DNA of 64,000 nt from Candidatus Pseudoscillospira falkowii (GTDB taxonomy: Bacteria > Bacillota > Clostridia > Oscillospirales > Oscillospiraceae): NCBI GenBank assembly GCA_904374485.1, contig CAJFFX010000002.1, positions 1 to 64,000 on the forward strand, read 5' to 3'. Both the position numbers and the translations under genes were made by a program. Under the pieces are notes generated by a model. It was not told the origin of the DNA, searched no databases, and worked only from the letters and a program-made list of their open reading frames with translations. The first letter of the stretch is position 1. Every line of letters begins with the position of its first letter. Shown one piece after another: positions 49,671 through 57,623 of this stretch.

Positions 49671-50384
49671 TCAACTCAGGCGCAGGATCTCTTTTTTCAG
49701 TTTGCCGATGATCTTTTTCTCCAGGCGCGATATGTAGGACTGGGAAATGCCGAGGCGGTCGGCGCACTCCTTCTGGGTCTGCTCCCGGCAGCCGCCCAGG
49801 CCAAAGCGCATGGTGATGATCTGCCGCTCCCGTTCGGACAGCGTCCCGATGGCCTGGGCCAGCAGTTTCCGGTCCACATCCTCTTCGATGGGCCGCATGA
49901 CGATGTCGCCGTCCGTCCCCAGCACGTCCGACAGCAGCAGTTCATTGCCGTCCCAGTCGGTGTTCAGCGGCTCGTCCAAAGAGATCTCCGCGCGCTGGGG
50001 CGCGTTTTTGCGCAGATACATCAGGATCTCGTTTTCAATACAGCGCGAGCAGTAGGTGGCCAGCTTGATGTTTTTACCGCTGCAGAAGGTGTTGACCCCC
50101 TTGATAAGGCCGATGGTGCCGATGGAGATCAGATCCTCGATATTGATGCCCGTGTTTTCAAACCGGCGGGCGATGTAGACGACCAGCCGCAGATTGTGCT
50201 CGATCAGAGCGGATTTCGCTCCTTCCTCCCCAGCGTCCAACCGCTGCAGCAGCACCGCTTCCTCCTCCCGGGGCAAAGGCGGCGGCAGCGGGTCCGCGCC
50301 GCCGATGTACATGATTTTTCCCGGCCGGCGCGCCCGCAGCCAGCGCCGCAGGCGCCCCGCCCAGTGCTTCCAGAACGGATTCAT
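49671..50384 (-). CDS. sigE: RNA polymerase sporulation sigma factor SigE
   Basis: SigE, 237 residues, the first mother-cell sigma factor of sporulation, made as an inactive precursor. N-terminal basic amphipathic stretch ([15 protein letters not shown]) as in the pro-sequence, then region 2 with [32 protein letters not shown] (two parts) and region 4 ending in [28 protein letters not shown] lies about ten bases before the ATG. Its start overlaps the spoIIGA stop by four bases. sigG, which often follows, is missing. Confidence 0.96.
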   Translation of the reverse strand: MNPFWKHWAGRLRRWLRARRPGKIMYIGGADPLPPPLPREEEAVLLQRLDAGEEGAKSALIEHNLRLVVYIARRFENTGINIEDLISIGTIGLIKGVNTFCSGKNIKLATYCSRCIENEILMYLRKNAPQRAEISLDEPLNTDWDGNELLLSDVLGTDGDIVMRPIEEDVDRKLLAQAIGTLSERERQIITMRFGLGGCREQTQKECADRLGISQSYISRLEKKIIGKLKKEILRLS

Positions 50385-51244
50385 ACCACAGGACCTCCCC
50401 ACAATGCGTCATATTCCTTGCTTTCCGACACCGCCGTCGGCGACAGGGCCACCGGCAGTTTTTCCGTCCGATACGCGCCGATGCGCGCCTGTGCCGCAGT
50501 ACACAGCAGCAGCATTCCCGCGCAGGTGCCGACGCTCCGGTAGGGCAGAAGCCGCGCCTGCGCCGCCGGGCACAAAGCGCGCAATGTTTCCAACGTCTCC
50601 TCCGGCCGGACAAGGCACGGCGGCGAAAGGCACTCCTGCACCGCTTCCGGGAGAAAGGGCGCCAGAAACGCCCCCTCCATCACCAGGACCGGCGCACCGG
50701 TCAGCGGATCGCACAGCGTGTTGCCGCTGTCCCGCAAGGCGCGGAAGGACACCCGCACCCCCGCCAGCTCCAAAACACCCTCCGCCAGTGTCCCCTCCAC
50801 CTGATGGCGCAGCTGGCCGCGGCCAAACCAGGTCAAAAGGCCGAAACAGCCCGCAGCCGCCGGCGCCAGCACCTCCAGCCCGACGGGCAGAAGGTATGCC
50901 CCGCCCCGGTACAGATCCAGGGACACGGCGGCGCCGCAGGCGATGACCGCGCCGGCCAGCAGGCACGAAAGACCCAGAAAAACCAGAAGGAGCCGCCTGT
51001 ACTTCCCCGCGCGGCCATAGGCCAGCAGCACCAATCCAGCGGCCGCCGGCAGGCGCAAAGGCCAGGCCGTCAGTACATCGGCCGGCGGCACAAACGCCAG
51101 GGCCGCATACAGCCCGCCGGCGCAGGACGCCAGAAGGAGCCGCGCCGGCTTTCGTTCTGCGCCGGCCAGATACCCCGTAAAATAGAGCAGCAAACCGTCA
51201 AGCAGCGCGTTGAGCAGAAAAACCACGTCGATATAGACAACCAT
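50381..51244 (-). CDS. spoIIGA: Sigma-E processing peptidase SpoIIGA
   Basis: SpoIIGA, 287 residues, the membrane-embedded aspartic protease that removes the SigE pro-sequence after a signal from the forespore. Five membrane helices span residues 1-140 ([19 protein letters not shown] and further). The C-terminal protease domain has the catalytic D172 in [12 protein letters not shown]. The ATG at 51244 is chosen by family alignment; a GTG at 51253 is in frame and the Shine-Dalgarno is weak for both. Coupled to sigE. Confidence 0.94.
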   Translation of the reverse strand: MVVYIDVVFLLNALLDGLLLYFTGYLAGAERKPARLLLASCAGGLYAALAFVPPADVLTAWPLRLPAAAGLVLLAYGRAGKYRRLLLVFLGLSCLLAGAVIACGAAVSLDLYRGGAYLLPVGLEVLAPAAAGCFGLLTWFGRGQLRHQVEGTLAEGVLELAGVRVSFRALRDSGNTLCDPLTGAPVLVMEGAFLAPFLPEAVQECLSPPCLVRPEETLETLRALCPAAQARLLPYRSVGTCAGMLLLCTAAQARIGAYRTEKLPVALSPTAVSESKEYDALWGGPVV

Positions 51245-51261
51245 CCCTATCACCGCTCTTC

Positions 51262-51296
51262 AGTATAACGGACCGCCGCCTGAAAAAAGGTCGCAA
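51262..51296 (-). promoter_or_regulatory. Possible Spo0A-type promoter of spoIIGA-sigE
   Basis: TATACT (51262-51267) with TTGCGA (51291-51296) 23 bp away instead of 17. The Bacillus spoIIG promoter, activated by Spo0A-P, also has abnormally long spacing (22 bp). A clear 0A box is not seen. Confidence 0.45.
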
Positions 51297-51526
51297 AAAA
51301 GGGACGGCCTCGAGCCGCATTGCGCTGATGGTCCGCGAAGGCGCCGTCCAAAACAAATGCTCCGACGCACGGTCGTGCGCCGGAGCTTTTTGATACAAAA
51401 TTTCTGCTTAGGGCTTGTACCGGAAGAGATACGCCGCACAGGCCGCAGTGCCGATGGGATACAGCCTATTCTTCTCATTCCGATCTTCCGCAATCTGATG
51501 GTCAGGAAAACGTATGCGAATTCACA
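51297..51526. other. Intergenic region between spoIIGA and the divergent P1B ATPase gene
   Basis: No gene seen. A hairpin GCTCCG..CGGAGC with inner GCACG/CGTGC lies at 51358-51385, followed by TTTTT on plus; it may end the minus-strand ATPase transcript in part. Confidence 0.45.
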
Positions 51527-53644
51527 TCACCTTTGCGGCGCATTTTCAGATGCCTGCGCCTTTTGCCTGGGCAGAGGCAGGGCGCTCATGCTGTGGAGGC
51601 TCACCCCTAAAGTGGACAGGTTGTGGAGCATGGCGGAGGCAGCGGGAGGCAGAACGCCTATTACGCCCAAGCCAATGAGGGCCCCATTGAAACCGATGAC
51701 GAAGCGGTAGTTGTTCTGAATGCGGCCCATGAGAGCCAGGGCCAGCTGCCGCAGTCGCACCAGCTCCCACAGGCTGTCGGCGGCGATGGTGATGTCGGCG
51801 ATCTCCCGGGCGATGGCCGCCCCGTCACTGATGGCGATGCCGGCGTCCGCCTCGGAGAGGGCCGGGGAGTCGTTGATGCCGTCCCCCACCATGAGGACGG
51901 TGTGGCCCTCCCGTCGGAGAGCGGCCACATAGTCTGCCTTGTCCGCCGGGAGCACTCCGGCCTGGAAGTCGTCCACCCCCAGCTGTGCCGCGATGGCGGC
52001 GGCGGTGCGGGGGCTGTCCCCGGTGAGCATGACGGCGTTTTTTACCCCCAGGCCCCGCAGGGCGGCGAGCACGTCCTTCGCCTCCCCCCGCAGGGGGTCG
52101 GAGATACACAGCGCAGCGGAGAGCACTCCGTCGATGGCCAGATAGAGCTGGGAATACTCCGGGGGCAGGGCATCAAACTTGGCCAGCTCCCCCTCGGGGA
52201 TGGTCACCTTCTCATCCTCAAAGATGAAGTGGGCACTGCCGATACGCACCTGCTGTCCGTCCACGGAACTGGCAATGCCGTGGGCCACCAGGTACTCCAC
52301 CTTTGCGTGGCGCTCCTCGTGGGTGAGCCCCCGGCGGCGGGCCTCCTCCACCACGGCGTTGGCCATGGAGTGAGGGAAATGCTCCTCCAAACAGGCGGCC
52401 AGGCGGAGCATCTCCGCTTCCTCTTTGCCGTTAAAAGAGACGATCTTCTCCACCCGGGGGCAGGCGTGGGTGAGGGTGCCGGTCTTGTCAAAGACGATGG
52501 TGTCCGCTTTGGCCACCGCCTCCAGAAATTTACCGCCCTTCACGGTGATGTGCTCCCGCCCCGCCTCCCGCATGGCGGAGAGCACCGCCAGGGGCATGGC
52601 CAGCTTCAAGGCGCAGGAGAAGTCCACCATCAGCACCGACAATGCCCGGGCCACGTTCCTGGTGAGGGCCAGGCTTAAAATGCTCCCGGCAAAGGTGTAG
52701 GGCACCAGCCGGTCCGCCAGGCTGGAGGCCTTGGCTTCGGCGGCGGACTTCATCTGCTCGGAGCGCTGGATCATCTCCACGATCTTGTCGTACCGGCCCT
52801 GGCCGGAAGCCTGGCGTACCTCCAGAACGCACTCGCCCTCCTCCACCACGGTGCCGGCATATACCGTGCCGCCGGAATGCTTGGCCACGGGGACGGACTC
52901 CCCGGTGAGGGAGGCTTGGTTGACGGTGACCTCCCCCTCCGCCACCACGCCGTCCAGGGGGATGACGCCCCCAGCCCGGACCAGCACCCGGTCGCCGGGC
53001 TTTACCTGGCCTATGGGGACCAGCACCTCTCCAGCCCCGGTTTTCAGCCACACCCGGTCCACGTGGAGAGACAGGCTCTCCGCCAGGTCGGCCACGGACT
53101 TCTTCCGCGTCCAGTCTTCCAGCAACTCGCCGATCTCCAGCAGGAACATCACCATGCCGGCGGTGCCGAAGTCCCCGCGGCAGACGGAGATCCCGATGGA
53201 AAGGGCGTCCAGCAGCTCGACTTTGACCTGCCGCCGCCCCAGGCACCACAGGCCCTTTCGGAGGAAGGGCACCATGTGCCAGACTACCCGGGCGATTCGC
53301 AGCGGGGCGGGCAGGAACAGAGTCGCCGCCCCCTTTAGCAGCACCTTACCAACCAGCTTCTCCTGAAATTCCCGGTTCAGTTGCCGGGTGCTGTGGCCGG
53401 GCAGGGTGACCGTTTTCTCCGCCCCGGCCCAGGTGAAGCCGCCGATGGCGGCGAGGACGGTCTCCCGCTCCCCCGCGTAGATCACGATGACGCAGCCGGT
53501 GCGCTCGTGGACCACGGCCTCTTTTGCCCAGGACTGGCCTTTCAGCCAGGTCTCCAGCAGGTCTGCCTGCCGGAGGGTCATGGTTTTCTGCCGGAGCCGC
53601 AGGCGCATCCGGCCCCGGCTCTCATGTACAATGGTCGCTTTCAT
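51527..53644 (-). CDS. Divergent P1B-type ATPase with SCALKL membrane motif
   Basis: A 705-residue P-type ATPase. The first 70 residues (ESRGRMRLRLRQ..GCVIVIYAG) resemble an HMA fold without the CxxC. Catalytic parts are intact: LTGESVPV, D386 in DKTGTLT, and VGDGINDSPAL. The usual CPC of TM6 is replaced by FSCALKL at about 342-348, and TM8 has LHNLST. The cargo is therefore not predictable; related Clostridial pumps with this motif exist without known cargo (recollection). AGGAG lies nine bases before the ATG at 53644. Last gene of the AraC-controlled module. Confidence 0.92.
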   Translation of the reverse strand: MKATIVHESRGRMRLRLRQKTMTLRQADLLETWLKGQSWAKEAVVHERTGCVIVIYAGERETVLAAIGGFTWAGAEKTVTLPGHSTRQLNREFQEKLVGKVLLKGAATLFLPAPLRIARVVWHMVPFLRKGLWCLGRRQVKVELLDALSIGISVCRGDFGTAGMVMFLLEIGELLEDWTRKKSVADLAESLSLHVDRVWLKTGAGEVLVPIGQVKPGDRVLVRAGGVIPLDGVVAEGEVTVNQASLTGESVPVAKHSGGTVYAGTVVEEGECVLEVRQASGQGRYDKIVEMIQRSEQMKSAAEAKASSLADRLVPYTFAGSILSLALTRNVARALSVLMVDFSCALKLAMPLAVLSAMREAGREHITVKGGKFLEAVAKADTIVFDKTGTLTHACPRVEKIVSFNGKEEAEMLRLAACLEEHFPHSMANAVVEEARRRGLTHEERHAKVEYLVAHGIASSVDGQQVRIGSAHFIFEDEKVTIPEGELAKFDALPPEYSQLYLAIDGVLSAALCISDPLRGEAKDVLAALRGLGVKNAVMLTGDSPRTAAAIAAQLGVDDFQAGVLPADKADYVAALRREGHTVLMVGDGINDSPALSEADAGIAISDGAAIAREIADITIAADSLWELVRLRQLALALMGRIQNNYRFVIGFNGALIGLGVIGVLPPAASAMLHNLSTLGVSLHSMSALPLPRQKAQASENAPQR

Positions 53645-53663
53645 CAAAAATCTCTCCTCATGG

Positions 53664-53690
53664 AAAAAGGGAGCCGCTCTCCGGCTCCCT
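53664..53690 (-). terminator. Terminator or attenuating hairpin before the P1B ATPase gene
   Basis: Nine-bp stem AGGGAGCCG/CGGCTCCCT (53668-53676 with 53682-53690) then TTTTT on minus. It lies between the DUF6110-like gene and the ATPase start and may set their ratio. Confidence 0.75.
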
Positions 53691-53701
53691 TCCGCGGTTT
53701 T

Positions 53702-53959
53702 TCACTGGCCCTCCACCTGGGCCGCGGCCTCCTGGGCGGAGCGGGCCTCGTTGATGTCCTTGGCGGAGGCCAGGATATCGGCGGCGTTCTCCTGGACCGA
53801 GGTGACCGTCTCCATCACGCTGTCCTTCATCCGAAGACCGGCGGCGGTGATGTGGGTATAAGTCTTTTTTGCATCCTTGCTGGTGAGCAGCTTCACGCCG
53901 GCAGAGCCAAACAGGGCGCCGCCCACAAAGCAGGCCAGTCTGACATAGTGCTTCATCAT
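53702..53959 (-). CDS. DUF6110-like small membrane-anchored protein
   Basis: An 85-residue protein. An N-terminal hydrophobic segment with glycines (LACFVGGALFGSAGVKLL) is followed by TSKDAKKTYTHITAAGLRMKDSVME and a helical stretch VTSVQENAADILASAKDINEARS. It matches my memory of DUF6110 proteins, whose genes sit beside P-type ATPases in Clostridia. The amphipathic region after the anchor could contact the pump. AGGAAG lies eight bases before the tandem ATGs at 53959/53956. Function unknown. Confidence 0.78.
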   Translation of the reverse strand: MMKHYVRLACFVGGALFGSAGVKLLTSKDAKKTYTHITAAGLRMKDSVMETVTSVQENAADILASAKDINEARSAQEAAAQVEGQ

Positions 53960-53985
53960 GGGAAATTCTTCCTTTCTGCTATGTA

Positions 53986-54066
53986 TTATTTGTGCTTGTA
54001 GCCCGTGATCATCACCATGACCATGCAGATCACAGCGCCCCAGGCCCAGAAGCGATGCTGTTTCAT
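53986..54066 (-). CDS. Predicted 26-residue membrane peptide
   Basis: A 26-codon ORF: short basic start (KQHR), a hydrophobic segment FWAWGAVICMVMVMITGY and a basic end KHK, so a single-pass membrane peptide. AAGGAGG lies about eight bases before the ATG, stronger than for most genes here. It is the first gene after the AraC regulator and precedes the DUF6110-like gene by 26 bp. Small membrane peptides often modulate transporters. No family recognised. Confidence 0.65.
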   Translation of the reverse strand: MKQHRFWAWGAVICMVMVMITGYKHK

Positions 54067-54115
54067 TGTGATCTCCTCCTTGTGAAAACAGGCTCGTCTC
54101 TTTACATATTGAAGA

Positions 54116-54171
54116 ATTATAGCAGAGGAAACGCTTCGTGTATCACCAAACCGGACGGGGTTGTGCCGGTT
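54116..54171 (-). promoter_or_regulatory. Possible activator-dependent promoter of the peptide-DUF6110-ATPase operon
   Basis: TATAAT (54116-54121) has no good -35 at 16-19 bp. From 28 bp upstream lies the inverted repeat AACCGG-N11-CCGGTT (54149-54171), a suitable site for the AraC-type activator encoded next to it. Confidence 0.5.
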
Positions 54172-55046
54172 CAGACATTTTTCCGGTATCGGGCCGGCGT
54201 TACGCCGTACTGCCGCCGGAAGGCAGCGGTGAACTGGCTGGCGCTGCCGTATCCCACCGACTGGGCCACTCCCAGCACACTGAGAGAAGAGCCCTGCAGC
54301 AGCTCCGCCGCCCGTTCCATCCGCCGCTGGCGCAGCCAGGTATGGACCGGCAGGCCGTACAGGCGACGAAAACCCGCTTTGAACGCGGTGGTGGAAAGGC
54401 AGGCCCGGCGGCTCAGGGCCGGGATGGTGAGGGGCTCGTCCAGGTGCTCTTCCATATACCGGCGGGTATCCGCCAGCGTCCGGGCAACGTCCCGATCCAG
54501 CGCCGGGGCCCTGTTCACCGCCGCCTTCTCCGGAGCGGAGAGCAGATAGAGCAGCTCCACTGACTTCCACACGCACCAGCGCGCCCGTTCGCCAGAGGGC
54601 AGACGGTCCAGATCGGCAAAGGCCGCCCGGCTCCAGTGGGTGGGGCCCTCCACGGCGCAGCCGCCCCGGCCGGCCATCCAGCGCCGCACCCGGCCTGTGT
54701 CCAGGGTCAGCCCGCCCAGCAGGGTACAGATGGTGTTCAGGCTTTCCCGTGCATTCCGGGCGTCCACCGCCACCAAAACACCCTCCAGCGGAGTGTCTGC
54801 GCTGGCTCCGGTCACGCCGGAGAGGTCCGTGAGGAGCAGCACCTGCCGGGCAGACGCTGTCAGGGCCGGGCCGTCCCGCCGGTTCAAGGTGATCGACCCT
54901 GCCAAACAAAACAGGGCCTCGAAGTGCAGTGTCTCCAGCCGGAGGGGCAGGGAAACCGGCCCCTCACCCAGGGAAAACAGGCAAGCCCGGGCGCCGGGCA
55001 TCACCTGGGCCCAGTTTCCCTGGTCCGCCAGAAATTCCGCCAGCAT
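54171..55046 (-). CDS. AraC family transcriptional regulator
   Basis: A 291-residue regulator. The N-terminal half (FSLGEGPVSLPLRLETLHFEALFCL in parts) is a cupin-like sensing domain as in other gut AraC regulators. The C-terminal 100 residues form two HTHs: EPLTIPALSRRACLSTTAFKAGFRRLYG (two parts), then VLGVAQSVGYGSASQFTAAFRRQYGVTPARYR. The ATG at 55046 has GAGGAGG eight bases upstream; an open frame extends to 55127 through the promoter. The gene is likely the activator of the following pump genes and is itself behind an operator palindrome. Confidence 0.9.
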   Translation of the reverse strand: MLAEFLADQGNWAQVMPGARACLFSLGEGPVSLPLRLETLHFEALFCLAGSITLNRRDGPALTASARQVLLLTDLSGVTGASADTPLEGVLVAVDARNARESLNTICTLLGGLTLDTGRVRRWMAGRGGCAVEGPTHWSRAAFADLDRLPSGERARWCVWKSVELLYLLSAPEKAAVNRAPALDRDVARTLADTRRYMEEHLDEPLTIPALSRRACLSTTAFKAGFRRLYGLPVHTWLRQRRMERAAELLQGSSLSVLGVAQSVGYGSASQFTAAFRRQYGVTPARYRKNV

Positions 55047-55103
55047 TCGTCCGCCTCCTCTCCATGGTTCGCCGCTTGCCGGCCAAACAGGTGCTTTTTC
55101 GAA

Positions 55104-55135
55104 GTTAGTATATGCTAACCCCGTCATTTTGTCAA
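55104..55135 (-). promoter_or_regulatory. AraC-gene promoter with palindromic operator
   Basis: TTGACA (55130-55135), 17 bp, TATACT (55107-55112). A palindrome GTTAG-TATATG-CTAAC (55104-55119) covers the -10, the layout of a repressor site. TTAG/CTAA arms recall metal-dependent DtxR-type boxes, but that is only a resemblance. Confidence 0.75.
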
Positions 55136-55369
55136 GGGGCCCGAAAACGGAAGAGAGCGTTTCTCCTCAGGACCGCAGCTGTGCAGAACGCTTCAGACGC
55201 GTCCCGTCAGCGCCCCGCCTGCCGCAACAGCGCAAAATGAAAGGGATTGCTGTCTGCAAATTGCAGGCAGCAATCCCTTTTGGCCGTTTGAATGGCCTAT
55301 GCTCAAACATATTTACCCAAACTTTGGGCGCGCTTCACATGGCCGTCCCTTTTCTTCCGGCGCTGCGGT
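55136..55369. other. Intergenic region between the AraC gene and hisC
   Basis: No gene. A hairpin AAGGGATTGCTG/CAGCAATCCCTT with inner CTGCAA/TTGCAG (55240-55280) probably ends the hisC transcript; T-tracts are weak (TTCATTTTG on minus). Confidence 0.55.
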
Positions 55370-56431
55370 TCAGCGGCCCAGGATCTCTTCCAAGGCGCAC
55401 AGCAGCGCTTTCATCTCTTCATCCGTTCCGACGGTGATGCGCAGGAACTGGTCGACGATGGGCTTATTGAAATAGCGCACCAGGATATGCCGCTGCCGCA
55501 GCGCCCCGAACAGCGCCGCAGCGCTGGCTTCCGGGTGGCTGGCAAACAGAAAGTTCGTTTTGGAAGGCAGCACCGTGAAGCCCAGCTTTTCGAGAGCCTC
55601 TGCGCTCCAGGTGCGCGTGGCGATGATCTTCTGCCGCGTGGCTTCAAAGTATTCCTGGTCCTCCATAGCCGCGGCGGCGCCCGCCTGGGCCAGGCGGTCC
55701 AGAGTGTAGGAGTTGAAGGAATTTTTCACCGTGTCCAGCGCCGCGATCATGTGGGGCTGCCCCAGGGCAAAGCCCACGCGCAGGCCCGCCAGGGAGCGGG
55801 ATTTGGAAAAAGTCTGGATCACCAGCAGGTTCGGATATTCACCGATCAGCCCCACGGCGCTGTCCGCGCCGAAATCCACATAGGCCTCGTCCACGATCAC
55901 CGGCACGTCCCGGTGCGCCCGGAGGATCTGCTCCACCTCTTCCAGGGGCAGGGCAATGCCCGTGGGCGCGTTGGGGTTCGCGAACACGATGCCCCGATGT
56001 TCCTTCCGGAACACGGAGGGGTCCAGCGTGAAATCCTCCCGCAATTCCACGGCGTCATAGGGGATATCGAACAGGCGGGCATAGACGGGATAAAAACTGT
56101 AGCTCACGGCCGGGAAGGCGATCCGGTCCTCCGGCGAAAAGAAGGCGAGAAAGGCCATGGCCAGCACCTCGTCGGAGCCGTTGCCCACAAAGACCTCCTC
56201 CGGCGTCAGGCCGTAAAAATCCGCGATGGCACGGCACAGGCCGCCGCACTCGGGCGCGGGATACAGCCGCAGGCCCTCCCCCGCCGCCGCGGCGATAGCC
56301 GCCAGGGCCTTCGGTGAAGGCGGATAAGGGTTCTCGTTGGTATTCAGCTTGATGTACTGCCCCTCTTTCGGCTGTTCCCCTGGGACATAGGGCTCCACAT
56401 CCGCCAGCCGGCGGCTCCAGTAAGGATTCAC
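55370..56431 (-). CDS. hisC: Histidinol-phosphate aminotransferase
   Basis: HisC-type class I/II aminotransferase, 353 residues. It transfers an amino group from glutamate to imidazole acetol phosphate in histidine synthesis, or acts on aromatic keto acids. LNTNENPYPPSP at the N-terminus, VDEAYVDFG, and the PLP-lysine block TFSKSRSLAGLRVG are typical. The start is a GTG that overlaps the DUF951 stop (GTGA), with GGGAGG nine bases upstream. No other his genes are near, so the substrate is not certain. Confidence 0.92.
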   Translation of the reverse strand: MNPYWSRRLADVEPYVPGEQPKEGQYIKLNTNENPYPPSPKALAAIAAAAGEGLRLYPAPECGGLCRAIADFYGLTPEEVFVGNGSDEVLAMAFLAFFSPEDRIAFPAVSYSFYPVYARLFDIPYDAVELREDFTLDPSVFRKEHRGIVFANPNAPTGIALPLEEVEQILRAHRDVPVIVDEAYVDFGADSAVGLIGEYPNLLVIQTFSKSRSLAGLRVGFALGQPHMIAALDTVKNSFNSYTLDRLAQAGAAAAMEDQEYFEATRQKIIATRTWSAEALEKLGFTVLPSKTNFLFASHPEASAAALFGALRQRHILVRYFNKPIVDQFLRITVGTDEEMKALLCALEEILGR

Positions 56432-56619
56432 GACGCATCGCCTCCCGACAGAATTTTCCGGATGCTTTTTTCTGCTTTGCTGCGCGGCAGCATCACTTCC
56501 CGGCCGCAGCCCTCGCAGCGCCATTTGATATCCATCCCCACCCGGGTGATGACAAAGGTCTTGCAGCCGCAGGGGTGCTGTTTTTTCAGCTCCACGCGGT
56601 CGTTCAGATGCAGTTCCAT
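56428..56619 (-). CDS. DUF951 family zinc-ribbon protein
   Basis: A 63-residue DUF951 protein. MELHLNDRVELKKQHPCGCKTF and WRCEGCGREVMLPRSK give a zinc-ribbon with C17, C19, C35 and C38. It is conserved across Firmicutes, often beside ychF, with unknown role. GGGGG lies eight bases before the ATG at 56619. Overlaps hisC by four bases. Confidence 0.93.
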   Translation of the reverse strand: MELHLNDRVELKKQHPCGCKTFVITRVGMDIKWRCEGCGREVMLPRSKAEKSIRKILSGGDAS

Positions 56620-56638
56620 GGGCAGTTCCCCCGATCTA

Positions 56639-56667
56639 TCAATTTTACGCATCGGCGCGCATATAGT
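56639..56667 (+). promoter_or_regulatory. Possible promoter of the S1-domain gene
   Basis: TATAGT (56662-56667) with weak -35 TCAATT (56639-56644) at 17 bp. Confidence 0.45.
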
Positions 56668-56711
56668 AGGTGTACAGAATTTATGCCGCAAGCGGCAGAC
56701 AGGATGATGAC

Positions 56712-57623
56712 ATGTTGATCAATCGCCCTTATCTTCCCGAAGGAATGAATCAGACCTATCAGCGCAGCGCAGCCGCGCTGCGCGCCGCCGGCGATCTGAA
56801 AAAATACAGCGGCGAAGCTATCCCGCTGGAGATGATGGTGGACCGCTGCGACAGCGCCCACGACCTGCACGGGACGATCAACGGCCTTCCCGCTGTCATC
56901 CCCCGCGCAGAGGCCGTCTGCAGCGCCGTCAGCGGCGCGGAAAAGGAGATCGCCGTCCTCTCCCTGGTGGGAAGGCCCGTCTGCTGCGTTCTGCTGGACG
57001 CCGCCGGCGAAAACGGCGCAGCGCTGCGCCTGTCACGCCGGGCCATGCAGGAAAAGGCCTTGGCATATCTCGAAGAAACGCTGCGCGAAGGAGACGTGAT
57101 CCCGGCGGTGATCACTTCCATGTCCCCCATCGGCGTCTTTGCGGACATCGGCTGCGGCGTGATCGCCCTGCTGCCCATCCGCCACATCTCCGTTTCCCGC
57201 ATCGAGCACCCGCGGGAGCGCTTCGCGCCCCACCAGCGGATCTGGGCCGCCGTGCAGAAAATCGACCGGGAGCACCACCGGTTTTTCCTGTCCCATAAAG
57301 AGCTTCTCGGCACCTGGGCGGAAAACGCCGCCCAGTTTCAGGAGGGCGAGACCGTGACAGGCATCGTGCGGGGCGTGAAAAGCTACGGCGTGTTCGTGGA
57401 GCTCTCCCCCAACCTCACCGGCCTGGCAGAACCCGACGAAACACTCCAAAACGGCCAACGGGTATCCGTGCTGATCAAGGCGATCCTGCCGGAGAAGGAA
57501 AAGGTGAAGCTGCACATCGTCGCCCGGCTGCCGCCCTCCGTCCGCCGCCGGGCGCTGCAGTACTATCTTCCGGGCCCCAATCTCCGGGACTGGCGCTACA
57601 GCGGCGTCAGTTCTCCCCTTTGA
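56712..57623 (+). CDS. S1-domain RNA-binding protein
   Basis: A 303-residue protein with two S1 RNA-binding domains: about 118-190 (GDVIPAVITSMSPIGVFADIGCGVIALLP in parts) and about 214-285 (GETVTGIVRGVKSYGVFVELSPNLTGLAE in parts). The N-terminal 115 residues (LKKYSGEAIPLEMMVDRCDSAHDL) are not a known domain by eye, although they may be a degenerate S1. It is a short S1-like protein of the kind found in Clostridia, presumably binding mRNA or rRNA. Its stop lies inside the 3' end of rarA, a 17-bp convergent overlap. Confidence 0.88.
   Translation: MLINRPYLPEGMNQTYQRSAAALRAAGDLKKYSGEAIPLEMMVDRCDSAHDLHGTINGLPAVIPRAEAVCSAVSGAEKEIAVLSLVGRPVCCVLLDAAGENGAALRLSRRAMQEKALAYLEETLREGDVIPAVITSMSPIGVFADIGCGVIALLPIRHISVSRIEHPRERFAPHQRIWAAVQKIDREHHRFFLSHKELLGTWAENAAQFQEGETVTGIVRGVKSYGVFVELSPNLTGLAEPDETLQNGQRVSVLIKAILPEKEKVKLHIVARLPPSVRRRALQYYLPGPNLRDWRYSGVSSPL

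Noticed and set aside
51260..51493. Arg-rich 77-codon minus-strand frame before spoIIGA
   Set aside because: It spans a hairpin and the spoIIGA promoter, lacks a ribosome site and looks random.
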